Notes under the pieces: generated by a model | What the model was told of the DNA's origin: nothing | The model's database searches: none | What the model saw: the letters and a program-made list of their open reading frames with translations, nothing else | Source of the DNA: CAVVGZ01 sp963747965 | GTDB taxonomy: Bacteria > Chloroflexota > Anaerolineae > Anaerolineales > Anaerolineaceae | Length of the DNA: 64,000 bases | Reading direction: 5' to 3' | Assembly: GCA_963747965.1 (NCBI GenBank) | Contig: CAVVGZ010000007.1 | Span: 558,001 to 622,000, forward strand | Shown: positions 34,700 through 44,635 of the stretch, one piece after another | Layout of the letters: the number at the start of each line of letters is the position of its first letter | How positions within the stretch are numbered: the first letter of the stretch is position 1 | Program-made: the position numbers and the translations under genes

Positions 34700-37483
34700 T
34701 TGTCGGACTCAAAGGCGGTTAAGTTCAAATCCACCGATCTCCTCAAGGCTAAGTTATATCAGCCGAGAGTTACTCAAGATCTGATAATCCGGCACGGCTC
34801 ATAGACCTGCTCAACAGAGGTCTTGAACGGCGGATGACCCTGGTTTCTGCTCCGGCTGGCTTTGGCAAGACTACCCTGATCAGCTCCTGGCTTGAAAGTT
34901 TGGCAATTGCGAATGAGGAGAACCCTGCATCCCCAATTACAGCATGGTTATCTTTAGATGAACATGACAGCGACCTTGTTATTTTCCTGTCCTACCTGAT
35001 TGCCGCGCTGCGTAAAATCTTCCCCGATGCATGTTCAGAGACCCTGACGCTGCTGTTCGGGCCGCATAAATTGCCAAAAAAAAAGCTGTATAACACGCTC
35101 AATAATGATTTAGAAGCCCTCCCAGGAAAATGTATATTGGTACTTGACGATTACCATCTCCTGGGCGGTCAGGATGTTCACGAGTTAGTTGCAAATCTCA
35201 TACACCATTGGCCTCGGCCATTACATCTGGTATTGATTTCCCGTTACGATCCCCCATTTCCATTGGCAAGTATGCGCGCAAAGGACAAACTCTCTGAGAT
35301 CCGCATAGACGAATTGCGCTTCAACACAGAGGAGATAGCAGCATACCTGGACCAGGCGCTGGAGATGCCGCTCGGAGATACGAACCGTATGATGCTGGAG
35401 CAGCAAACAGAGGGGTGGATTGCGGCTTTGCGGCTGGCCACCCTGCCTTTGCGGGACACGATCAATGTCGAAAAGATTCCCCCGATCATGGCGCTGGCTG
35501 GAAGAAGCATATCCGACTATCTCCAGGAGGAGATCCTTGAACAGCAGGTACCCGCAATCCAGACATTCCTGCTGCAGACCTCGGTCCCGGACCATTTCTG
35601 TACTTGAATTGTGCGAAGCATTAGTCGTGCAGACTGACCCTGCCTGGAGTGTTCGTGCATGTATTGACTGGCTTGAACGTGCCGATCTCTTCATCGTGAC
35701 CAAAACTGACCACAGGAAATGGTATGCCTATCATTCACTGGTGCGCGACTTTCTCAAGGAAAGACTGCGGGTAAAGTACGGGGATGAGGTGGTAACCGAT
35801 TTAAATCGCAAATCGGCGAAGTGGTTCATACAACAAGGACTCCTGCGTGAAGCCATTCGGCACGCATTGGAAAGCGGGGATCTTGATTTGACCGCATCTC
35901 TGATCGAAGACGCACTTTGCGGCATACTCAACTCCGAAGACCGGACAATGCTGGATCATTACCTGAGCATGCTGCCAGCAGAACTTATCCAGCGGCGGCC
36001 ATTTCCTCCTGATGATGAAAGCCTGGTCTTTGCAGTTCTCCTGGCAGCCTGGCAGAATACCGGGGATTTTATCTGAAGTGGAAGCATTAATTGAAAAAGA
36101 CGGCGGTTTCACATTGACTGCGGAAGCGATACGGGTATGACATGGGCAAATCTTACTGCTTAGAGCCCAGGAAGCCTGGCTTGGCAACCGGCCTTCTCTC
36201 TGCGTGGTGAACTGCGAAAAGGTAAAGGAACTCATGCCCTCAGCCTGGACATACGTTCGCGGTGGATCAATTCTCTACTGGAGCCTGGGTATGGGAGCCT
36301 TAGGGAAAGAAAAAGAGATAGAGCAATTATTGCTCGACGAATACGAGTCACTTGATGATAAAACCACGGGTTACGCCCTGCGTTTCTTACAATCTTTGTG
36401 TTTCAATGCCATTAACGCTGGAAACCTTGAGCAGGCCTGGCAAACTGCCAACACATTCTTACAACAGGCTGTCCGCGGTGGAAAGGCCATATCCCAATGT
36501 TGGGCTCACTTTTTTCTGGGATTGGTGTCCTACCATTGGAACGACCTGGATGGTGCATGTTTTCACTTTGGAGAGGTCATCAAGCAACGTTACCTGGGCC
36601 AATCGCTCTGTGTGCACCTTTGTTTTGCAGGCCTGGCGTTGGTTCACCAGGCAAGAAGCGAGGATTCCCAGGCCTGGAAAGATGTGGACAGCCTTGGCAG
36701 TTTTCAGCTGGAGCAAATCGGGCAGGAATTGATCGAGGTGCACTCCCTGCGCGCCAGGTTGATGCTTGGGCAGGGCAACCGGGATAGGGCATTTCAATGG
36801 GCGGACGCATTTCACCATGCCGGTTCCAGATCAACCCCTGTTCTGGTTAGAGGTGCCGCATATTACCAGGGCACGTATTCTGTTGGAAAGGAATGGAAAC
36901 GACGATAATCAATTAGCGCTGCAAATCCTGGATGAACTGCTCGAAATTGCTGAACGAACCCATAACATCTACTCAAAAATCCATATCATGGCGTTGCGTG
37001 CCCTGGCGCTGGATGCCCAGGGGCAGCGTAAGAGCTCCATGATTGCCCTTCACGAGGCAGTCGCACTATCCCAGGCCGGCGGCTTCCTGCGGGTATATAT
37101 CGACCTGGGTCCGCGCATGCAGGGTTTGCTGAACCAGCTTGCTGAACAAAGCTCCAATAAGCATTATATCAACCGAATTCTGGCAGCTTTTCCAGATTCC
37201 CATTCCGAAAAGGCAACTGAATAACAAAAATCCACCGCCTGGGAGCAGGGGCCATTCAACGACCAAAATTCCGGTTCTCATTGAACCCTTGACTGCCCGC
37301 GAACTTGAGGTCCTCACAATGCTGCGTGAGCCAAAGTCCCCCAGGGAAATCGCTGGCGATCTCAATATCTCCTACACGACCGTTAAACGACATACCATCA
37401 ATATCTATGCGAAACTCGGTGTACAGTCACGCTGGGATGCAGTGAACAAAGCCATCCAACTTGGCATAATACCTGCGAGTTGA
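34700..37483 (+). pseudogene. LuxR family regulator of the MalT/LAL type (ATP-binding), multiply disrupted
   Basis: A large ATP-dependent transcription activator of about 925 residues. The order is complete: N-terminal LLKAKLYQPRV from TTG 34700, Walker A SAPAGFGKTT (near 34855), Walker B CILVLDDYHLL, the winged-helix region LELCEALV, a TPR-like middle, and a C-terminal LuxR helix-turn-helix (LTARELEVLTML, YTTVKRHTINIYAKLGV, 37290-37460). The frame changes near 34785, 35596, 36071, 36820 and 37200, and an in-frame TGA lies at 36138-36140. The TGA is a substitution (likely from CGA), so at least part of the damage may be real. It faces the minus-strand ADI array and could have been its regulator (inference). 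Confidence 0.85.
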
Positions 37484-37711
37484 CCACAGCCTACCAGCTT
37501 AATACGATTGGCAATGTTCGTAAAAGCGGAATGGGTGAATATTCAATCAATTTAATCGTGGAATATCATTGTCCGGACAGCACCAACCAATCCTGAATAA
37601 AATCCGTACTCAGCCGATCTGGATTTTTATACCCACCCATGAGCATCACCCATCACCCTTTCCACGTTAAGATATCTAATATCCTATTGGTAACCAGCCA
37701 GGAACCTTGGA

Positions 37712-39585
37712 TTACCTCAAGAACATCAGGCAGAGGACACCGAAGGATACCAGGTAGGCAAGGGGATATATATAATTAAAGGGCTTATCCAGACGATCCG
37801 CTTTTTCCCGTTCCCCTTGATTCTCCAGGTACTTAAAGTACACATTCAATAAAACGACCAGGGTGTTGATAAAAAACGTGACTGCCATGATGGCATCCAC
37901 AAAGGTCAGGTATCCCATGCGCGGGTAGTTATCTCCCATGCTGAAGCTGAAGGCAATGAACAGCAGCAGGTTGCCAGTGGCAACCTCGATACGCCGCATG
38001 TAATCCTTCAGGAAAAAGGTGACATACGAAACGCTGATGATCAGCAGGATGGGTACGAAAATGCGGAAAATGTAGTAATCCAGGTGGCGCGGAGCCGAGA
38101 AATGGAAGGTGAATCGTGAGGTGGGCTGCAGCAGGCTGGAGATTTCGGTGCTGATCTGGGTATCAAAGTCAGTAAGGATGAACTCATCCTCACCATGCAT
38201 GGGATCAATTTCACTAAAACCATCCATGGGGACAAATTCATAATACTCCTCCGGGAGGAGCAGATCCAGCTTGATGAAAAAATCCTGCGTGTCAAAGGGG
38301 AACGCCGTCCAATCAAAATCCACCTGGAAGTTGGTCGAGAAGCGTTCCAGGTAAACCACATGCCCGCTGGAATCAACCTTGATCAGGCGGTTGATCGCCC
38401 AGCGGTTGCCCTGCTGGTTGAAGAAGGTAAAATCCGGCCATTGTCCTTTTACATCTTCAAGGAAATCGTTAAAACTGGTCTCGGTATAGAGCCGGTAATT
38501 GCAGTTGCATTCATCCGGATTGAACGCCAGCGCCGGATCGGTCCATTCCAGCTTGAGTGTGCCGACATCGTTCATGATTTCGTTCGGCTGATCGATGTTG
38601 ACAATCTGCTGCAGCTTTATTCCAACCTTGACCGGAATGGGCAGCTTCAGCAAGGCATCGCTGTTGGGTTGTCCCTGGCCTTCCAGCACTTCGGGAGCAT
38701 TGATCCCCACCAGCAGCCGGTAATCTCCACTGGTTAATCTGGCCGTCTACCGAGGCCGGCTGAATGTCCAGGAAGTAGTTGGCGCCTCCCTCCGGTAAAG
38801 GCATTTCAAAAGAGGCGCTGCTTGCCATTCCATTCAGGTTGGCCACCTGCACAGGTTTATTTCCAAAATCCCGCAGGAGGAGGATAGGCTTGAGATCTCC
38901 GCTGACCGCCTCCAGGTTCACATACAGCGTATCACCGGGGTTCAAGTCATTCAGCCGAACAGAAACGGAAGGTTTGTTCTGGTTCAGGCTTCCGGAATAT
39001 TCCTGGATGAGATAGGATGCCATGGCAGTTGGTTCTGGTACGGCTATGATCTCTCCAGCAGGTAATGCGGTACCCATCAGGATCTCCGGAGCTCCCAGGC
39101 CAATCAGCAGCCGGTAATTCCCGGCCGTCTGCCGCCCAGCGGCTGATAGCGAGCTGCCAGCCAACAGAAAATAGTCGCCATCCTCAGGCACTTCGAAACT
39201 GCAAAGCAGCAGCATAACCTGGACCGCTGTCGTCATCCCAGGCCAGGGTATATTCGTCCCTCAAAGCCGGCAGATCCAGCATCGGGTTGTCTGAAGTGGC
39301 CACCAGTTCCGCTAAAGCATTTTTAAATTCTGCCATCGTGGCAGAAAAATTATCATCGGCGGGGAGGATGGAAAGGATTGGGTCCAGGTTCCCGGATGTG
39401 TTTTCCATATAGGCATAGAGAACCTGGCCCCGTTTTAACCCATCCAGTCGGAATAAATCGCTTTGGCCGGGTGCCAGAGAGTCGTTAATTTCCTGGACGG
39501 AGGGACCAGTCTGTGCCTGTGCAGCGATTGGAAGGGCGAACAGCAAAAATATCATTATAAGCAGGATAAAGATGGGAGGGCGCAT
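37712..39585 (-). pseudogene. Pentameric ligand-gated ion channel with two N-terminal beta-sandwich modules, two frameshifts
   Basis: After a signal peptide (MRPPIFILLIMIFLLFALPI) there are two repeated modules, each ending in a G-[ND]-Y-R-L-L-[IV]-G-[LI]-x-A-P-E-[IV]-L strand (about 39100 and 38700), resembling pre-peptidase C-terminal or jelly-roll domains. Then the channel: ligand-binding beta domain with VKVGIKLQQIVNIDQ, the hallmark Pro-loop FPFDTQDFFIKLDL, and four membrane helices, including M2 RRIEVATGNLLLFIAFSFSM and the M2-M3 part DNYPRMGYLTFVD. Bases inserted at about 39195 and 38738 break the frame; without them the span encodes exactly 623 residues. Layout is similar to DeCLIC-type prokaryotic channels. 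Ligand unknown. Confidence 0.85.
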
Positions 39586-39905
39586 GGTGATAACTCCTTC
39601 TAACGAAATAAATTCAATCTATAATGACCGAAATTATAAAACATTAATTTTCCTGCTCCGCATTCAACAGAAATCCAGGCTGACGAAAACAATTTGGTCT
39701 TGTAACAGTCATTGCACCAAAACAATATTTTACATCGGTTTCAGCGTAGGATGGTGCCAATACCGCAATATTCAATATTGTTCGAAAATATGTGTTTATA
39801 TCACTGCGACTCCGGGATGGATTCCCCAGGCATTCTGCAGTAACGAAATGTGAATGATGATAAAAGGTGCGCCCTTCTTCAAAGCGGCGCACCTTTTGAA
39901 AAAAA
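39586..39905. other. Gap upstream of the ion-channel gene
   Basis: About 320 bases between the P-type ATPase and channel genes, A+T-richer than both. It holds the ATPase terminator (39862-39897) and presumably the channel promoter; I could not identify convincing -35/-10 boxes. No gene supported. Confidence 0.45.
39862..39897 (-). terminator. Rho-independent terminator of the P-type ATPase gene
   Basis: AAAAGGTGCGCC (39862-39873) and GGCGCACCTTTT (39886-39897) form a perfect 12-bp stem with a 12-base loop, 8 bases past the ATPase stop; a T-run follows on the minus strand. Confidence 0.88.
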
Positions 39906-42689
39906 CTAAGCAGATTGCTTTTTACGTCTCTGGCGCATGAAGAACTTAATCACTTCGTCAACGAGCAGCAGGATTAAGGTCAAGACAATACACTGCAGCC
40001 ATTTATTGACATCCAGCGGTACAAAACCCAGGAAGCGCTGCAGAAAATCCAGTTGAAGCGGTAGAAGGATCATCAACAGCGACAATCCATAGAGTTGAAG
40101 CTGCTGTTTATTCTTCATGATATCGCGGTTGAATGCACTGGCAGTTTCACTGCGTGCGCTGAGGGCAAGCGCCACAATCATTAAGGAGAAGACGACAAAT
40201 CCCATCGATGCAGCAAGTGCGGGATCTGCCTGATAATATCCTTCGAGTAAGATCGTACCGATCGCCATCAGAAAACCAATGATGACGATGCGTACCCATT
40301 GAATGCGGGAAAGGATGGGCTGCTTTAATGGGCGGGGTTTGTGCTCCATCAAATCCGGTGCCGGATCATCGAATCCCAGCGCTATGGCTACCGGTATCTG
40401 AACAAGGAAGTTCACCCACAGGACTACAAACGGTGTGAACGGTGACCCTCCAAGTATCACAAAGAAGGCAGCCAGCAGATATGAAACGATGAAGGCAATC
40501 AGCGATTCCATCTGGAAGCGAACAAAGTTGAACAGGTTGTTATAAATTGCCCGCCCGAACTCTACTGCCTTGACGATGGTGGCGAAGTTATCGTCGGTCA
40601 GGATCATCACTGCCGCCCCTTTCGAGACTTCCGTGCCTGTGATACCCATGGCAACGCCGATATCAGCCTTCTTGAGGGCTGGTGCATCGTTGACACCATC
40701 GCCGGTCATGGCCACGATATTATCCAGCTGCTGGAGCATCGTCACCAGGCGGATCTTGTCCTCGGGTGCAACACGCGCCACCACGCCGATATCGGGCAGT
40801 TTTGATTTCAGCTCTTCATCGCTCATGGCTTTAAATTGAGCGCCGGTGAGCGCTGTTCCGGTGATGCCCAGTTCTTTGCCTATGGCGGCTGCAGTCACGG
40901 CATGGTCGCCGGTGATCATGCGCACCTGGATGCCGGCGCTGTGGCATTTGGCGATGGCAGCTTTGGCTTCTGCCCGCGGCGGATCGACAATGCCGACCAT
41001 GGCCAGGAGGGTAAGGTCATTCATCAGCTCGAACAGTTTGCCCTTGGGATCGAAGGTCTGCGGGTCAAAATCTTTGCGTGCAATTACCATGACCCGTTCG
41101 CCGTTTGCAGCAATGCGCTCGTTTTCTTCCAGTGCCAGGGAGCGGTTCTCGTCTGTGACTGGCATCATTTCGCCGTCCGGGAGCCAATATGAACCGCTGC
41201 GGGCAATTAACACATCCGGTGCGCCCTTGATAAAGCTGCGCACCACCGGCTGCCCCTTGGCGTTGGTCATATTATGGAAGGTAGCCATGAACTTGTAATC
41301 TGAGTCGAAGGGTACCTCGGCGATACGGGGATACATCTCCCGGGCGCCATCCACACTGATGCCGCCTTTTTCAGCCAGCACGATCAGGGCGCCCTCGGTG
41401 GGGTCACCAATCAAGGTGCCATTGTCCAGGCGGGCGTCGGCGCACAGTGCCATCGGAAGCATGATCTCGTCGAAATCGACCTTGGCGCCGCCAGAACTGA
41501 GGAACTTTCCTTCGGTGCTGTAGGTTACAGTATTTTTCTGCCAGGGCTGCAATCCAGCAACTCCGCTGGCCAGTTCATAAGTCCCTTGCGTCCCATAGCC
41601 TTCCCCGGTGACGGTGAAGCGGTTCTGGCCGGGGATGGTGAACTCACGCGCTGTCATCTTGTTAAGGGTCAGGGTGCCGGTCTTATCCGAGCAGATCGCC
41701 GAAACCGAACCCAGGGTCTCAACGGACGGCAGGCGCTTGACGATTGCGTTCTGGGCAGCCAGGGCACGTGTGCCCATGGAATACATGGTGGTAACCACGG
41801 CGGGCAGACCGGTTGGGATGGCAGATATGGCCAGGGCGATGCCGGCAATGAAGATGGTTTCCATGGGCTGCCCATTGCGAATCCCCATGATCACCATGAG
41901 AATGAATGCCAGCCCGGCCAGTGAGGCAATGATCACAGTCAGCCGGTCAAGCTGCTTTTGCAGCGGAGTCTTGTCAGATTCGGTCTTATTGAGCAGGTCG
42001 GCGATGTTACCCATCTCCGTGCCCATTCCGGTGGTCGTGACAAGCATCTCGGCGCGCCCGCGTGTGACTGAAGTGTTCATATAAGCCATGCAGTGGCGGT
42101 CTCCCAGGGGGGCATCCGCTTTGGAGATGGTTTCGGTGTCCTTGGGCGAAGCCACACTCTCACCGGTGAGGGCGGCCTCCTCAATCTCGAGGGTGGCCGT
42201 TACAAACAGGCGTCCATCCGCCGGAACGCGATTGCCCGCCTCCATCAGCACAATATCGCCCGGTACCAGCTCCTCGGCATTCACCTCGACTGCCTGGCCG
42301 TTCCGGCGCACGCGGGCAATACTCTTCATCGTACTCGCCAGGGCCGACAGGCTGGCCTCCGCTTTGGCCTCTCCACGCAGGCCCAGGACGGCATTGAAGA
42401 CGGTCAGGCCAACCAGCACCAGTGTCGTTCCAATATCACCGGTAAAGACCTGGTTGACGATTGCCGCACCCAGCAGGACAAATTGCATGAGGTCCTGATA
42501 CTGTCCTAGAAACGCCTGCAGTCCCGATTTTTTCTTCTTCTCTGCTAATACATTTGGCCCATATTTCTGCAGCCGCTTCTGTACTTCATCTGTGCTCAAC
42601 CCCTTGCCCAGGTCGACCTGAAGCTGCTGTGCCGCTTCCTCAGCCGTCAGGGTGTACCATATATTTTTACTTACTGGTTTTTCTGTCAT
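39906..42689 (-). CDS. Cation-translocating P-type ATPase (P2-like) with atypical ion-site residues
   Basis: I start at ATG 42689 (MTEKPVSK), spaced 6 bases from AGGTGA; ATG 42695 is too close. 927 residues: N-terminal cation ATPase domain (WYTLTAEEAAQQL), TGES actuator loop (EEAALTGESVA), phosphorylation site SDKTGTLT with Asp335, KGAPD nucleotide-binding loop, and TGDGVNDAPALKKADIGVAMG. The helix-4 motif is PTGLP instead of the PEGLP of Ca2+ pumps, and helix 6 has NFLVQIPVA where SERCA has NLVTDGLPA. So the usual Ca2+ ligands are not conserved and the ion (H+, Na+, K+, Ca2+) is uncertain. Intact, next to PPK2. Confidence 0.9.
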   Translation of the reverse strand: MTEKPVSKNIWYTLTAEEAAQQLQVDLGKGLSTDEVQKRLQKYGPNVLAEKKKKSGLQAFLGQYQDLMQFVLLGAAIVNQVFTGDIGTTLVLVGLTVFNAVLGLRGEAKAEASLSALASTMKSIARVRRNGQAVEVNAEELVPGDIVLMEAGNRVPADGRLFVTATLEIEEAALTGESVASPKDTETISKADAPLGDRHCMAYMNTSVTRGRAEMLVTTTGMGTEMGNIADLLNKTESDKTPLQKQLDRLTVIIASLAGLAFILMVIMGIRNGQPMETIFIAGIALAISAIPTGLPAVVTTMYSMGTRALAAQNAIVKRLPSVETLGSVSAICSDKTGTLTLNKMTAREFTIPGQNRFTVTGEGYGTQGTYELASGVAGLQPWQKNTVTYSTEGKFLSSGGAKVDFDEIMLPMALCADARLDNGTLIGDPTEGALIVLAEKGGISVDGAREMYPRIAEVPFDSDYKFMATFHNMTNAKGQPVVRSFIKGAPDVLIARSGSYWLPDGEMMPVTDENRSLALEENERIAANGERVMVIARKDFDPQTFDPKGKLFELMNDLTLLAMVGIVDPPRAEAKAAIAKCHSAGIQVRMITGDHAVTAAAIGKELGITGTALTGAQFKAMSDEELKSKLPDIGVVARVAPEDKIRLVTMLQQLDNIVAMTGDGVNDAPALKKADIGVAMGITGTEVSKGAAVMILTDDNFATIVKAVEFGRAIYNNLFNFVRFQMESLIAFIVSYLLAAFFVILGGSPFTPFVVLWVNFLVQIPVAIALGFDDPAPDLMEHKPRPLKQPILSRIQWVRIVIIGFLMAIGTILLEGYYQADPALAASMGFVVFSLMIVALALSARSETASAFNRDIMKNKQQLQLYGLSLLMILLPLQLDFLQRFLGFVPLDVNKWLQCIVLTLILLLVDEVIKFFMRQRRKKQSA

Positions 42690-42706
42690 AATCATTCACC
42701 TGCCTT

Positions 42707-43576
42707 TCAAAACTTCTCTGGGATATGCCGGAATGGATGCTTGGATTCCACGTAATCTCCCTTGGGTTGGCGCTTGGGCAGCGTCACCTTTTCATGGGGA
42801 ACTTCCGTATACGGGATCAAGCTCAATAAATGTGTAATGCAGTTCAACCGCCCGCGGCGCTGGTCGTGGGAGTCCACCACCCACCAGGGGCTTTGCGGGG
42901 TGTCGGTAGCTTCGAACATGGCATCCCGGGCGCGCGAGTAATCGTACCAGCGGCGGTGGCTCTCCAGATCCATGGGGCTGAGCTTCCAGATCTTGCGGTA
43001 GTCGTTGATGCGTTCCGTAAAGCGCTCTGTCTGGTCCTCCATGGTTTCCTCCAGCCAGTACTTCACCAGGATGATGCCCGAGGCGATGATTGCATTTTCA
43101 ATAGGTGGAACCCACCTCAGGAAGGACTTAACCTGCTCCTCAGGGGTAAATCCCATCACCCGCTCGACACCGGCCCGGTTGTACCAGCTTCGGTCAAAGA
43201 GCACCACCTCACCGGCGGCAGGCAGATGGGGCATGTAGCGCTGGAAGTACATCTGCGATTTTTCCCGATCGGTGGGAGATGCCAATGCCACCACACGAAA
43301 GACGCGCGGGCTGGTGCGTTCGGTGAGGCGCTTGATGATCCCTCCTTTGCCGGCTGCGTCGCGCCCCTCAAACAGCACACAGATTTTCGTTCCGCTGACC
43401 TTGACCCATTCCTGCATCTTGACCAGCTCAACCTGCAGCTTCCCCAGCTCTGCCTCAAACTCTTTTTTGCCCATCATTGGTTTGGGTTCTGAAGAAACCT
43501 CGGGGGTGCTTTCTACGATATCCTTACCCTTATCCTTTCCTTTATTCTTTCCTTTATCTTTATTCTTATCCTTCAT
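42707..43576 (-). CDS. ppk2: Polyphosphate kinase 2 family protein
   Basis: 289 residues. PPK2 enzymes use polyphosphate to phosphorylate nucleotides (or the reverse). Walker A EGRDAAGKGG at residues 70-79, Walker B VVLFDRSWYNRAG at 124-136, lid region RVMGFTPEEQ, and the LESHRRWYDYSRARD helix. The N-terminus (residues 2-19) is an unusual Lys/Asp/Gly repeat, KDKNKDKGKNKGKDKGKD, encoded by near-repeating 6-base units. The order and length fit class I PPK2 (NDP/ADP kinase type), but the class is not certain. It ends 17 bases before the ATPase start. Intact. Confidence 0.93.
   Translation of the reverse strand: MKDKNKDKGKNKGKDKGKDIVESTPEVSSEPKPMMGKKEFEAELGKLQVELVKMQEWVKVSGTKICVLFEGRDAAGKGGIIKRLTERTSPRVFRVVALASPTDREKSQMYFQRYMPHLPAAGEVVLFDRSWYNRAGVERVMGFTPEEQVKSFLRWVPPIENAIIASGIILVKYWLEETMEDQTERFTERINDYRKIWKLSPMDLESHRRWYDYSRARDAMFEATDTPQSPWWVVDSHDQRRGRLNCITHLLSLIPYTEVPHEKVTLPKRQPKGDYVESKHPFRHIPEKF
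43507..43573 (-). repeat. Short 6-base-unit repeat at the start of ppk2
   Basis: The coding strand repeats AAGGAT/AAAGGA-like units coding for Lys-Asp/Gly/Asn pairs. Such a simple repeat is prone to length change and would alter only the basic N-terminal tail. Confidence 0.55.
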
Positions 43577-43722
43577 TTTATCTTTTTTCTCCTTTCTGCC
43601 TTTATCTTGCCTTATGGATATACTATAAATTATCCATTAAGGATATGCTTAGGTTTCGATTACAGGCAATTCTGCTCTTCGGGGAGTTTTCAACGTCATG
43701 GAATCCTGTCCCGTATCTACAG

Positions 43723-44445
43723 CTACCCTACAAACGACAAAACCGCAGCCAGTAAAAATCCTACTACAGTAAAAAGACCCACTGTATTGCCGCCATGTTC
43801 GAATGCTTCCGGCATCATCGCATCGGCCAGCATGGTTAACATTGCGCCGGCGGCAAAGGCCTGGGCATAAAGTCCATGCGCACTGGGAAGGCGGAATACC
43901 ACGGCATAACCCAAGGCTGCGCTTGCGGCGGAAATGAGCACGACCATCATCCACAACCAGAAGATGTTCCGGCGCGAGCGTCCAGATGCTTCAAGATTAA
44001 GCGATCCTGCCACACCTTCGGGCAGGTTCGAGACGAACACGGCCGCCAGGAAGGCAACGTTGATCGCACCTCCCAGGGCAACGCTCATACCCAGGATGAT
44101 CGACTCGGGTATATTGTCGAGCAGCGTGCCGACAAAAATTGCTGCTCCCGATCCGCCCGGCTGGTCACCGGCGATATCCTTGCGGTCTGCGCCGCCGCGC
44201 CGATCAATTAACCAATCTCCTATAAAGAAGACAGCCGCACCCAGCATAAAGGCCACCCCCATGCCGGAAGCCGCCCCCAATACCGATTCAGGTACCAGTT
44301 CATAGGCGATGGCGCTGATGAGCGCCCCGGAACCAATACCCATGATGATCCCGATCGTGCGGTTGGATAAGCCACGCCCGGCCAGGGCATACCCTACCAG
44401 TAACGAGGCAGCGGCAGCTCCACCCCACAAAAAGGCTGTCAGCAA
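43723..44445 (-). CDS. ZIP family metal transporter
   Basis: 240 residues, about seven to eight membrane helices. The ZIP core motif is present: FVGTLLDNIPESIILGM (helix 4) and AVFVSNLPEGVAGSL (helix 5), with the two N-x-P-E pairs replacing the HNxPEG metal site; the first His is replaced by Asp, as in several bacterial ZIPs. A short variable loop near residues 84-97 (RRGGADRKDIAGDQ) lacks the usual His-rich stretch. Probable import of Zn2+ or another divalent metal. Downstream of arcA and upstream of ppk2 on the same strand. Intact. Confidence 0.85.
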   Translation of the reverse strand: MLTAFLWGGAAAASLLVGYALAGRGLSNRTIGIIMGIGSGALISAIAYELVPESVLGAASGMGVAFMLGAAVFFIGDWLIDRRGGADRKDIAGDQPGGSGAAIFVGTLLDNIPESIILGMSVALGGAINVAFLAAVFVSNLPEGVAGSLNLEASGRSRRNIFWLWMMVVLISAASAALGYAVVFRLPSAHGLYAQAFAAGAMLTMLADAMMPEAFEHGGNTVGLFTVVGFLLAAVLSFVG

Positions 44446-44635
44446 ATTTTTCCTCCTTCTCTAATATGATTTGCCGATGTTGTCACCTCTGCTGACCAAC
44501 AGCACCGTATCGATGCAGTCAGCACGATTTTACCAGCTGTCAGCAGCTTCCAGGGAGGCTTCTTCCACCATCTGCAGAGTATTGTATTAACTGGTCAATA
44601 GGTGGATTCAGCCTCCTTATGGCAGCTATCTCATC

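Noticed and set aside
34375..34722. Plus-strand ORF of 115 residues before the LuxR gene
   Set aside because: No family features and it overlaps the better-supported TTG start of the regulator in another frame.
36138..36140. TGA in the LuxR gene as a recoded codon (selenocysteine or alternative code)
   Set aside because: TGA is used as a stop at many gene ends here, and there is no SECIS-like hairpin after it; a point mutation or error is simpler.
42830..43492. Long plus-strand ORF (220 residues) inside ppk2
   Set aside because: It is antisense to conserved PPK2 motifs and reads as a high-G+C shadow frame.
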